Shown one piece after another: positions 6,542-14,356 of a DNA stretch of 16,025 bases; the first letter of the stretch is position 1; each line of letters begins with the position of its first letter. Origin of the DNA: CAUUFM01 sp041844335 (lineage in GTDB: Bacteria > Bacillota > Clostridia > Lachnospirales > Lachnospiraceae); assembly GCA_041844335.1 (NCBI GenBank), contig JBGZAX010000026.1, forward strand, positions 1-16,025. The letters run 5' to 3'. Made by a program: the position numbers and the translations under genes. The notes under the pieces were generated by a model that was given only the letters and a program-made list of their open reading frames with translations, made no database searches and was not told the origin of the DNA.

Positions 6542-9500
6542 CTTGAACACCGCTCTATATATCGTATTTTTCTTAATGTTCTTTACTTTAATAGTTGCTT
6601 TTTCCGAAATTTTCCTTCCGTTATTTTCCCAATGCACGAACTCATAGCCTTTTTTTGCCTTAGCCTTCAGTGTGATTGTTTGTCCGTACGAAAATTTGCC
6701 TGCTCCAAGTACTTCGCCCCCGGTTTCAGGTTCTACTGATATGCGATAAATTTTTTTCACAAAGACAGCACCGATTTTCACTGTATGTTCGGGCATAATG
6801 AAGCTTTTCTTTTCTATCGGTTCTCCGTCAATCAATAATGTTTTCAGTTTATAGCCTTTTTCAGGGAATACCGCTATCTTTATCAGGTCTCCGGGCTTGG
6901 CTGTAGCTGGAGAAAGTGATAATCTTCCTCCTTTCAGCTTAACATTTTTCGGAATATTGAAGAATACAGTCATGTCCTTTTTGGCCTCTTCTTTTGATAT
7001 ATTCGAAGAGGAACTTACATTTTCCGAAGCAGAAACAGATTCTAAAATTCTGTCAGGCTCCGGTGTCGGAATATAAGTATACCTTACCAGACTGTCAATT
7101 GCATAACTCAGCTCTCTTTCTGCAGCATCGATTGATTCCTGTCTTTTTCCATCGGATAACGCCAATTCGGCAGCTTTCAGCTTTTCTTTCATGTTTCGCC
7201 AGCTGTCAGGAGTATACTCGTTCTCATTTAATCTTTGAGCAGCTGATATAGCCCGTTCAAGATTCAGTGTATTTATCATCGGCTGTACGATTGTTCTTTT
7301 TATGGTGAATATCATACTTTGATAGCTGAAAAATCCCTGACCCTTCTTTTTTACCACAAAATTTTCTTTATCTTCCGTTTCAAGTCTGAATTCATAGCCC
7401 GCTATCTCATCGATGCTTATACTGTAGTTTCCTGTAGGAAGCTCTAATTTGTAGTCCGAAATACTTCCGTAGGTCTTATCAACGACAGCACCTGTTTCTT
7501 TATGTGTAAAATGGAAGATTATAGGCTTGCTCTTAAAATCATATTCATTATTATAGGATGCCGTTATTCTCAGTTCTCCCATTTCCACTGCACCGCCTAA
7601 GATTCGTTGTAAAGCGGAGATCGCTTCTCTTAACTGAGTTTCCGCCTCATCTATCAAGGTTTGGCTTTCTTTATTGGATAATGCAGCTTCAGCCGCCTTT
7701 AACTTTTCTTTCATGTTTCGCCAGCTGTCAGGAGTATAATCGTTCTCATTTAATTTTTTCGCAGCTGATATAGCCTGTTCAAGCTTCAGTGTATTTATCA
7801 TCGGTTGTACGCTTGTTCTTTTTATGGTGAATATCATACTTTGATAGCTGAAAAATCCCTGACCTTTCTTTTTTACCACAAAATTTTCTTTATCTTCCGT
7901 TTCAAGTCTGAATTCATAGCCTGCTATCTCATCAATGCTTACACTGTAGATACCTGTAGGAAGCTCGACTTTGTAATCCGAAGCACTTCCGTAGGTCTTA
8001 TTAACGACAGCGCCCGTTTCTTTATGTGTAAAATGAAAGATTATAGGCCTGCTTTTAAAATCATATTCATTATTATAGGATGCTGTTATTCTCAGCTCTC
8101 CCATTTCCACTGAGCCGCCTAAGATTCGTTGCAAAGAGGAGATCGCTTCCCTTAACTGAGTTTCCGCCTCATCTATCAAGGTTTGGCTTTCTTTATTGGA
8201 TAATACAGTTTCAGCCGCCTTTAACTTTTCTTTCATGTTTCGCCAGCTGTCGGGAGTATACTCATTCTCATTCAATCTCATTGCATTAGATATAGTCTGT
8301 TCAAGTTTTGTTGTATCTATGCCTGATTTTTCGAGAGAGAAATAAAATGTCGTACTGCCCCAAAATTTCACATTCAATTTTCTGTCCGATCGTTTTAATT
8401 CATAACCGTCCGCATTTTCCACACTTACGCGATAGAGTCCTGCCGGCAATGTGGTTTTCATATCTTGAGTCCCTCTATATCTGCGTCTGAACTCTCTATT
8501 GTTTTCCTCCACAGTGAATACGAAAATCAAAGGTTTATTTTCGGAATAATCTTTATATTTACTTGTACATCCTTCTGTCAAAAATACTGATTTTTGATCT
8601 GAGGGCTCCTGATCTGTTCCTTTTTTTTCAAAACTTACTCTGGAGGCAATTCCGGTAGGACCGAATTCCTGTATTTTTCCTGTCACCGTTATTTTATCGG
8701 GCTGCAATTTTGCTACCCAACCCTCCAATACATTTTCCGCTACTAAATCATAGGTTCCTTTCATAAGCTTTGCATCGTATTGATTCGGCAATAATGTTAT
8801 GATATTTTCAAAAACAAACTCCTTTTTTGTGATTGTATCCACCGCTTTAATGCGAATAGGCCCGGTGTATTTTACAGTCTGCCCTGACTGATCATGAAAT
8901 TCAGTATTCACAATAATTGCAGCATTATAAAAAGCAATTTTTTGAAATTCAGCCTTTAATATCTGCGTCGGCGAATCTGCTTTAATAGTAATCCATTGCT
9001 CTTTATTATTAACCAATTCATAATCTTCATTTCGGACTTCAATAACAACCCTATACCGACTGCCTATTTCCAATGAGTGAGCATCTACTTCAACTCCTGC
9101 CTCATTAAATACTTTAACGGCAAAATCCGGTAATTTGCCTTCTCCTACCAAAACAGGTCTCACTATAATCTGACCTCTTCCGTCACGTATTGAGTCAGAA
9201 AGAGGATAATTATATTGATTCATTGCCCAGTCTTCTATTACCAGTCGAGCCTGATTCAATGCCATACCTGAAGGAAGCACAAACTTATACTCACCATCAG
9301 TATTACTGCTGTTTTCAATATTTTTTGCAGTATTGTCGTTTGTAGCAGAAACATAAATACGTCTTATTCCGGAGCCGCTTTCTTTTATTTCTTGTATTGT
9401 AAAAGTATTCCTGTCTTTATCGTAAGCGCTTCTTATAACTTCCGGCATAACGGTATCCACTTTTACCTTGAACCGCAATTTTTGACTATCTGCTGAGTCT

Positions 9501-12289
9501 ATTGCCGGTTTTACGGATACTTCATATACATAGTTTCCGTCAGCCACTATTTTTTTATTTGCCTGTCGTTCTCCATGCCATGACCAGCCTGCTGACGAGG
9601 TTGATTTGTTCTTCTCATTATCCCCGTAATTTTTCGCTCCTTTTATAGAAGTTGTAGAGGTATAAATAGGGTTATTCAAATCCGTTTCCGGATATACATT
9701 GATATGCATATTGTTGTAAGTACGCAAAAATGTTCCGGTAAAACCTACATAATCGTTTTTTCCGTCTCCATTCGGTGAAATTGCCAAATGTTCTTCATCA
9801 TAATAAACTCCGGGCAGTTCTCCCGGGACGGATCCCAATACCTGAAATTCTAAATCACATAAGGTGGAAAGATGGGTGAAGTTATAATCAGGACCTCCGT
9901 ATCCATGCTGGTTTTTCTGCTTCTCCAATTTATAGCCTTTGGATTTTTCATCCAAATATATAGGATTTTTTCCTTCTTTTAACAAAGTATATATCGGCTT
10001 TTCCAGAACGGGAAGGTTGTTCCAATCTCCGACAAAACCGCTAAACGGAACACTGAGCTCAACTTCGTTGTCAGAGCTTAAAATTATAAAGCCGTCCAAA
10101 TAACATCCGTTTTTTGTAACAGGTAAATTTAACGTACTGATATCGATTCTATGCTCTATCTCTATTTCCTGATCGGGGTGCAGCACCCTTTTCTTTCCGT
10201 CAATTGTTCCCAGTCGGATGGGTTTTAGCTCAAATTTTTCTGCACGAACGGTATCTGTCGTTAAATATACTTTATCCGTATAACTCAACTCCTGATTACT
10301 TATATTTTTTACCTTCAATTTAATTAAAGCAAAGTCCTTGACAGATCCCAAGTTGATACTTGCGCCTCCGTTTTCTCCGTAAGCTACAGCTTTTGCTTTT
10401 ATGGCTCCGTCAATATTCATCACTCCCGCACCCTGTTGCCTTGGAGAAGAATAAGTTGTTCTGTCCTCTGATACATGGGGAATAGCCGTATTCATCAGGA
10501 TATTTTTTATCATCCTGTGTTTTTCGGTTCCCGACAGGCTTAAAAAATAAGGATTGGATTTATTGGCATTATCGATCACGGATAAAGCTCCCGCAACATG
10601 CGGCGCTGCCATGCTGGTACCTGATTTTGTTCCATATCTGTTTCCATAAATCGTTGAATAAATCTGTCCGCCGGGAGCTGTCAAATCCGGTTTCAAATTC
10701 CCTTGTGCGGTAAGTCCCCAACTGGTAAAATCCGACAGCTTTCCGCTCTGTTCATTCATTACCTGATGTGTATCCTTAGACAATCTTATCCTTTGTTGAG
10801 TATTGGCTCTTAAATATTGTCCGTCCTCATAAGAAATTGTGGTGGAAACGATTTTTGCATCCCCCGTTTCGATGGATTTCGAAATACCGTCTCCCTCATT
10901 TTTAACAATAATTACAAAATCCGCTCCGTGTTTCTTTGCGTTATTCAACTTTTCCGAAAATAAAATTTCTCCTCTTTGTATGAGTACAGCTTTTCCTCGC
11001 AAATCTTCAGTTCCGAAATCTTCTTCTCTTCCAAATTTACAATCGATGATATCGCGATAATTGCTATAAAATTCGGAATCTTCTTTCATTAACTCCGCAT
11101 GATTCAATTCTCCGTGAAAAATTTTCTTTTCCGAATTATTCTCAAGCTCCATTGCATTCATAACTATTATGTTATTTTCAATTGATGCTATGGTCAAAGC
11201 ATCCGGTAATACTCCGGGTGTGGAAGTAACTCCGTAATCAGGATTTTCCTCCAACGGATGTCCATTTCCCCAGCCGAAATAGCCATCATTTCCTCCTGCT
11301 ATAACCACCTGAATTCCCGCTGCTTTCGCAGCTTGAACCGCTCTGATAAATAAAGGATCTTCCATATCCGAAGTACCAGCACCAAAACCTAAACTCATAT
11401 TTACACTGCTGACTTTAAGCTTTATACAGTCTTCAAGTGCTCTGGCATATGAACTTGAGCTGGCTCCTTTTCGAACTGAACCAAAAACTCTCATAATTGC
11501 TAATTGAGCATTGGGGGCCACGCCCTGTGCCAGCTGTGTTTTATTCTTATCCGGATTTGCCGCCGCAATACCTGCCACATGCATTCCGTGATCTGATGCA
11601 TTTTCCGATATATTTTGATTGTTGTCGGCATAGTTATAGCCGAAAGGAACCTTCTTATTAAAAAACTTTCCTTTCATATTTTCGTTTGTAATAAGGGTAT
11701 TTATACTGTTTTCGTTATACTGCGGCAGAACTTCATCATCTAAGCGAAAGTCCGAATGAAACGGCTCGGCTCCGGAATCAATAATTGCAATCGTTGTTCC
11801 CCTACCGTCATTTTCCTTAATATCTCTTTTCAAATGTATAATTTCGTGTGCCGATAAATCTCTTCTTATTCTTTTTCCGGCTGCATTTTTTTCATGAGGA
11901 GGATAATAAGCTTTATCGGGATTTATTTCCTCCGTTTCCTCCATTTCGGCAATGATACAAGCCTCATCCAAAGATAATTTAAGTGACACTCCTTTAAAAA
12001 TATTGGAGTATCTGGCTACTTCGTTTATCGAAATATGTCGGCTATTTAACTTTTGATAAAAATCTTCAATGACAGAATCGGCAGACATACCGTTGTCCTT
12101 CAAAATAACCGTGTAAACATGCTCTTTTCTAAGCTCTTCATCGCTACCTGCAAATTCCTGCAAACTGACTATTTTTTCATTATAATCAGTCCCTATATTT
12201 CCGGCATGGATTTGAACCGAAAATGTACTTGCAAAAATTGATAATGCTGCTGATATAAAAACAGCCTTTATAGTTCTTATTTTTTTCAA
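6524..12289 (-). CDS. Giant secreted S8 subtilisin-like protease (C5a-peptidase/lactocepin type) with FIVAR repeats
   Basis: The protein has about 1921 residues, numbered from a TTG start at 12287-12289 with SD GAGGTGA five bases upstream; the in-frame GTG at 12298 lies inside that SD. Order of parts: signal peptide (1-29, ...VQIHA|GN); inhibitor-type prodomain (about 57-130); S8 domain with D171 (IIDSG), H234 (DHGMHVAG), N334 and S559 (GTSMAAPH), all present; PA domain insert (about 377-505); Fn3-like domains with the loop SPNGDG at 838-843 typical of lactocepin/ScpA; beta-rich domains to about 1320; three FIVAR-type helical repeats (about 1328-1387, 1502-1561, 1676-1735) interleaved with two beta-type modules; a Ser-rich linker; and two InlB-B-like repeats (about 1770-1846 and 1847-1917). 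No LPXTG, SLH or other anchor is seen. Expected role: cleavage of extracellular or host proteins at the cell surface. No terminator precedes mntP. Confidence 0.93.
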   Translation of the reverse strand: MKKIRTIKAVFISAALSIFASTFSVQIHAGNIGTDYNEKIVSLQEFAGSDEELRKEHVYTVILKDNGMSADSVIEDFYQKLNSRHISINEVARYSNIFKGVSLKLSLDEACIIAEMEETEEINPDKAYYPPHEKNAAGKRIRRDLSAHEIIHLKRDIKENDGRGTTIAIIDSGAEPFHSDFRLDDEVLPQYNENSINTLITNENMKGKFFNKKVPFGYNYADNNQNISENASDHGMHVAGIAAANPDKNKTQLAQGVAPNAQLAIMRVFGSVRKGASSSSYARALEDCIKLKVSSVNMSLGFGAGTSDMEDPLFIRAVQAAKAAGIQVVIAGGNDGYFGWGNGHPLEENPDYGVTSTPGVLPDALTIASIENNIIVMNAMELENNSEKKIFHGELNHAELMKEDSEFYSNYRDIIDCKFGREEDFGTEDLRGKAVLIQRGEILFSEKLNNAKKHGADFVIIVKNEGDGISKSIETGDAKIVSTTISYEDGQYLRANTQQRIRLSKDTHQVMNEQSGKLSDFTSWGLTAQGNLKPDLTAPGGQIYSTIYGNRYGTKSGTSMAAPHVAGALSVIDNANKSNPYFLSLSGTEKHRMIKNILMNTAIPHVSEDRTTYSSPRQQGAGVMNIDGAIKAKAVAYGENGGASINLGSVKDFALIKLKVKNISNQELSYTDKVYLTTDTVRAEKFELKPIRLGTIDGKKRVLHPDQEIEIEHRIDISTLNLPVTKNGCYLDGFIILSSDNEVELSVPFSGFVGDWNNLPVLEKPIYTLLKEGKNPIYLDEKSKGYKLEKQKNQHGYGGPDYNFTHLSTLCDLEFQVLGSVPGELPGVYYDEEHLAISPNGDGKNDYVGFTGTFLRTYNNMHINVYPETDLNNPIYTSTTSIKGAKNYGDNEKNKSTSSAGWSWHGERQANKKIVADGNYVYEVSVKPAIDSADSQKLRFKVKVDTVMPEVIRSAYDKDRNTFTIQEIKESGSGIRRIYVSATNDNTAKNIENSSNTDGEYKFVLPSGMALNQARLVIEDWAMNQYNYPLSDSIRDGRGQIIVRPVLVGEGKLPDFAVKVFNEAGVEVDAHSLEIGSRYRVVIEVRNEDYELVNNKEQWITIKADSPTQILKAEFQKIAFYNAAIIVNTEFHDQSGQTVKYTGPIRIKAVDTITKKEFVFENIITLLPNQYDAKLMKGTYDLVAENVLEGWVAKLQPDKITVTGKIQEFGPTGIASRVSFEKKGTDQEPSDQKSVFLTEGCTSKYKDYSENKPLIFVFTVEENNREFRRRYRGTQDMKTTLPAGLYRVSVENADGYELKRSDRKLNVKFWGSTTFYFSLEKSGIDTTKLEQTISNAMRLNENEYTPDSWRNMKEKLKAAETVLSNKESQTLIDEAETQLREAISSLQRILGGSVEMGELRITASYNNEYDFKSRPIIFHFTHKETGAVVNKTYGSASDYKVELPTGIYSVSIDEIAGYEFRLETEDKENFVVKKKGQGFFSYQSMIFTIKRTSVQPMINTLKLEQAISAAKKLNENDYTPDSWRNMKEKLKAAEAALSNKESQTLIDEAETQLREAISALQRILGGAVEMGELRITASYNNEYDFKSKPIIFHFTHKETGAVVDKTYGSISDYKLELPTGNYSISIDEIAGYEFRLETEDKENFVVKKKGQGFFSYQSMIFTIKRTIVQPMINTLNLERAISAAQRLNENEYTPDSWRNMKEKLKAAELALSDGKRQESIDAAERELSYAIDSLVRYTYIPTPEPDRILESVSASENVSSSSNISKEEAKKDMTVFFNIPKNVKLKGGRLSLSPATAKPGDLIKIAVFPEKGYKLKTLLIDGEPIEKKSFIMPEHTVKIGAVFVKKIYRISVEPETGGEVLGAGKFSYGQTITLKAKAKKGYEFVHWENNGRKISEKATIKVKNIKKNTIYRAVFKKKQSI
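7085..8308 (-). repeat. Tandem 522-bp coding repeat in the protease gene
   Basis: Unit 1 (7787-8308) and unit 2 (7265-7786) each encode 174 residues: one FIVAR-type helical module (YTPDSWRNMKEKLKAAE) followed by one beta-type module (GELRITASYNNEYDF...). They are nearly identical at DNA level, differing by scattered single bases. A third partial unit (7085-7264) carries only the FIVAR module and diverges in its second half. The exact 522-base spacing and low divergence indicate recent duplication, which could expand or contract by recombination. Confidence 0.93.
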
Positions 12290-12294
12290 TATAG

Positions 12295-12301
12295 TCACCT
12301 C
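12295..12301 (-). promoter_or_regulatory. Ribosome binding site that sets a TTG start for the protease
   Basis: GAGGTGA on the minus strand lies five bases before TTG-AAA-AAA-ATA, which opens a standard signal peptide (MKKIRTIKAVF). The GTG within this SD is the start of the longest frame but cannot serve as both SD and start. Confidence 0.7.
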
Positions 12302-12313
12302 AACATAAAATTA

Positions 12314-12327
12314 TTAGCATCAGCTAA
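12314..12327 (-). promoter_or_regulatory. Hairpin at the 5' end of the protease mRNA
   Basis: TTAGC-TGAT-GCTAA forms a 5-bp stem with a 4-base loop. The predicted transcription start (about 12326) falls at its 5' edge, so the message would begin with the hairpin. It could protect the 5' end from decay or, as a DNA palindrome, bind a regulator. Confidence 0.4.
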
Positions 12328-12332
12328 CTGAG

Positions 12333-12361
12333 ATTATATCATTCAATCTTATTAATTACAA
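12333..12361 (-). promoter_or_regulatory. Promoter of the S8 protease gene
   Basis: On the minus strand TTGTAA (12356-12361) and a perfect TATAAT (12333-12338) are 17 bases apart. TGA directly precedes the -10, giving an extended -10 form. The leader is about 37 bases. Between this promoter and the terminator at 12514 I see nothing else. Confidence 0.72.
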
Positions 12362-12513
12362 CATATATATGCATAAGTCGGTCTATTTTAACGCAATATA
12401 ATTCGATTTAGAAGCAATCTTGTATATATCATAAATTTAATTTTCGATAAAGAAAGCGTTGAGGTTGAATTGAAGCAACAATAAAGGTTTATATAGATTG
12501 AAACTTAAGCATC

Positions 12514-12542
12514 AAAAAAAGGTCGACACAGCAGTGCCGACC
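12514..12542 (-). terminator. Intrinsic terminator of the acidic repeat protein gene
   Basis: On the minus strand GGTCGGCAC (12534-12542) pairs with GTGTCGACC (12521-12529), giving 9 bp with one G-T pair and a 4-base loop. TTTTTTT (12514-12520) follows. It is 42 bases past the stop of the gene at 12584 and separates it from the protease promoter. Confidence 0.92.
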
Positions 12543-12583
12543 GTAGTAGTATTATTGTTTGATGTTAATTCAACTAAAGCAAA

Positions 12584-13147
12584 TTAGCAGCTACTAAAAT
12601 TTGCATGCTGTTGTCTGTAAAAGTCGTTATCCTTTTGCTGCAGTTCCTGTGTAATTCTTCTAAGCCGTTGTTCCAGTTCTTTCCTTCTTTCAATCGGAAT
12701 ATTGGAATGGAGTTCATTTTTTATTTGCTTTTTCTTTTCTTTTAATTTTTGAATTTCTTTATCCACTCTGTTTGTATTGGCAATACATTTTTTTACTCCA
12801 TCTTTATTGGAATCTTCGTTTTCCACCGTTCTTTCTTCGGGAGATTCATCGTTTTCGTTTTCCACCGCCCTTTCCTCGGGGAATTCATCGTTTTCGTTTT
12901 CCACTGTCATTTCCTCGAGGGGTTCATTGTTTTCGCTACAGTTGCAATGCATACTTGGTTTGTCTTTTGTAGAAGAGCCAGTTACAGCTTTTTCATCAAA
13001 ATTTGGTTTATTTTCCGGAATGTACTCGTCGTAATCCGGCTGCTTTTGTTTTGTGGGAACGGAGTTGCTATTGCTTGATATTTTATTCTCATAAGGGTTT
13101 TTAGGTATTGAAATTGCGTGATTGCTTTGAATTGATTGAATTATCAT
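12584..13147 (-). CDS. Acidic repeat / coiled-coil protein of unknown function
   Basis: The 187-residue protein starts at ATG 13145-13147, eight bases after a strong AGGAGG. It has no signal peptide or membrane helix, so it is probably cytoplasmic. Residues 1-65 are polar and likely disordered (Asn/Ser/Lys/Pro, PDYDEYIPENK). Residues about 75-115 are three acidic 13-residue repeats (EERAVENENDESP type). Residues about 125-175 form a charged coiled coil (VDKEIQKLKEKKKQIKNEL) ending QQKDNDFYRQQHANF. That C-terminal pattern resembles small uncharacterised clostridial proteins, some labelled FlxA-like, but I recall this only loosely and assign no function. Cysteines occur in HCNC, KKC and as the last residue. 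It has its own terminator; no clear promoter was found in the 121-base gap upstream, so it may depend on the cluster before it. Confidence 0.8.
   Translation of the reverse strand: MIIQSIQSNHAISIPKNPYENKISSNSNSVPTKQKQPDYDEYIPENKPNFDEKAVTGSSTKDKPSMHCNCSENNEPLEEMTVENENDEFPEERAVENENDESPEERTVENEDSNKDGVKKCIANTNRVDKEIQKLKEKKKQIKNELHSNIPIERRKELEQRLRRITQELQQKDNDFYRQQHANFSSC
12818..12934 (-). repeat. Three 39-bp direct repeats encoding acidic 13-residue units
   Basis: The string GTTTTCCAC on the plus strand recurs at 12818, 12857 and 12896, exactly 39 bases apart. Each unit encodes V-E-N-E-(N/D) followed by E-(F/S)-P-E-E. The period is a multiple of three, so copy number changes keep the frame. Confidence 0.85.
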
Positions 13148-13268
13148 ATTGTTTTCCTCCTGACTGTTAAAAATTGTTTTATAAAATGCATGATTGATTT
13201 TTGATATGAGTTTTTGTGCAATATTTTTTAAATAAAAATTTCGGCTGTTTGATTTAGTATTTTTTATT

Positions 13269-13781
13269 TCAGATTTTGTTATCCAATTTTATTATTTTCC
13301 ACTCATCTATCAGCCTGTCTATAGAATAGGACGCATTTGCAGGACTTGAGCTTGGCAGCTTTATCCCCCTTATTCCCAGGGCTTTTTCAGAAAACATGCG
13401 AAAATATTTATGAGCGGTAGCTCCGTTACAGAATATCTTCTCCACCCTTGAGCCGTCCAGTATAGGTTTTAAATTCGTAGGCACCACATTTTTTATGCTT
13501 GCATCGCTTGAGCCTATTATATCACAGCTGTAGATAGAATCCCACACCGCTATATTATGCTTGAGCAAAAACGTCCTTTTGTGCTCTATAGTGTCTATTA
13601 TTTCTTCGTCAAAAACACCCGACAATATCCTCCAAAACCTATTCTGCTTATGCCCGTAAAAAAATCCGTACTCACGTGTCTTTATAGAGGGAAAGCTTCC
13701 TAAAATAAGTATTTTCGAGTTTTCATCATATAAGGGCTTTAACGGGTGTACTATGGTTTTATAATCAGAATTGGCATTCAT
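13269..13781 (-). CDS. DNA-deoxyinosine (hypoxanthine/uracil) glycosylase, UDG superfamily
   Basis: The 170-residue protein shows UDG-superfamily motifs in the order typical of the family 6 hypoxanthine-DNA glycosylases. These are GSFPS at 28-32, then FYGHKQNRFW at 41-50 with the conserved Asn N47, and LPSSSPANA at 142-150, the DNA-intercalation motif. It should remove deaminated bases (hypoxanthine, perhaps uracil) from DNA to begin base excision repair. Length fits the family. The start is ATG 13779-13781 with GGGGAAG just upstream. It lies 26 bases after the bcp stop on the same strand with no terminator between, so the two are probably co-transcribed. A mismatch-uracil (Mug-like) role is the alternative. 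Confidence 0.87.
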   Translation of the reverse strand: MNANSDYKTIVHPLKPLYDENSKILILGSFPSIKTREYGFFYGHKQNRFWRILSGVFDEEIIDTIEHKRTFLLKHNIAVWDSIYSCDIIGSSDASIKNVVPTNLKPILDGSRVEKIFCNGATAHKYFRMFSEKALGIRGIKLPSSSPANASYSIDRLIDEWKIIKLDNKI

Positions 13782-13807
13782 CTTCTTCCCCTGAGATTTT
13801 TATTATT

Positions 13808-14260
13808 TTACAATAACTCCAGCATTTGCAGGGGATTGTCGGCAGCCTTTACCTTATCAAAACCCTTTATTATAATGCCATTTTCGTCTATTAAATAGGT
13901 TGTCCTAAGCACACCCATATATATTTTTCCATAGTTTTTCTTCTCTTTCCAGACGTCATAGGCGATTAAAACTTCCTTTTTCTCGTCGGATAGAAGGGTA
14001 AACCTGAGATTGAATTTTTCTTCAAATTTTTTATGAGATGCCACAGAATCCTTACTGATGCCTATTATCACAGCATCCTTTTCTGTGAACTGAGGGTACA
14101 ATTCAGAAAAATTGCAAGCCTGTTTACTGCAGCCTGCGGTATTATCCTTCGGATAAAAATAAAGAATTACTTTTTTACCTCTATATTCCTGTAATGTATG
14201 AATATCTCCATTTTGGTCAGGCAATGAAAATAAGGGTGCCTTTGTGCCTATTTCAAGCAT
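13808..14260 (-). CDS. bcp: Thioredoxin-dependent thiol peroxidase (BCP / peroxiredoxin Q)
   Basis: The 150-residue thioredoxin-fold peroxidase has the motif YPKDNTAGCSKQAC at 36-49. The peroxidatic Cys is C44, with P37 and T41 completing the PxxxTxxC active site. C49, five residues later, is the resolving Cys of the alpha2-type BCP. The common form TPGC is TAGC here, a tolerated change. The protein reduces hydrogen and organic peroxides in the cytoplasm using thioredoxin. AAAGGAGG before ATG supports the start. The 96-base gap to the upstream aminopeptidase contains no convincing terminator or promoter, so it may belong to the same transcript. Confidence 0.93.
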   Translation of the reverse strand: MLEIGTKAPLFSLPDQNGDIHTLQEYRGKKVILYFYPKDNTAGCSKQACNFSELYPQFTEKDAVIIGISKDSVASHKKFEEKFNLRFTLLSDEKKEVLIAYDVWKEKKNYGKIYMGVLRTTYLIDENGIIIKGFDKVKAADNPLQMLELL

Positions 14261-14356
14261 AATTAAACCTCCTTTCCCTAAATAACAGTGGTTTTATTTG
14301 AATATCTTATTAACTTTTCAGCATTTTTAACGGATTTTAAAGAGCTTTTAGCTACT

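Noticed and set aside
7085..8308. CRISPR-like array
   Set aside because: The repeats are long (522 bp), coding and without spacers.
6994..8490. Repeated plus-strand frames of 60-102 residues opposite the FIVAR repeats
   Set aside because: They are antisense shadows of the 522-bp repeats; their similarity to each other only reflects the duplication of the protease gene.
12749..13078. Several plus-strand frames of 66-109 residues across the acidic protein gene
   Set aside because: They are Phe-rich antisense shadows of the GAA/GAG-rich acidic repeats and lack SDs.
13148..13268. Promoter for the acidic repeat protein
   Set aside because: TATAAA and several A/T-rich -10-like strings occur, but none has a fitting -35 at 16-18 bases.
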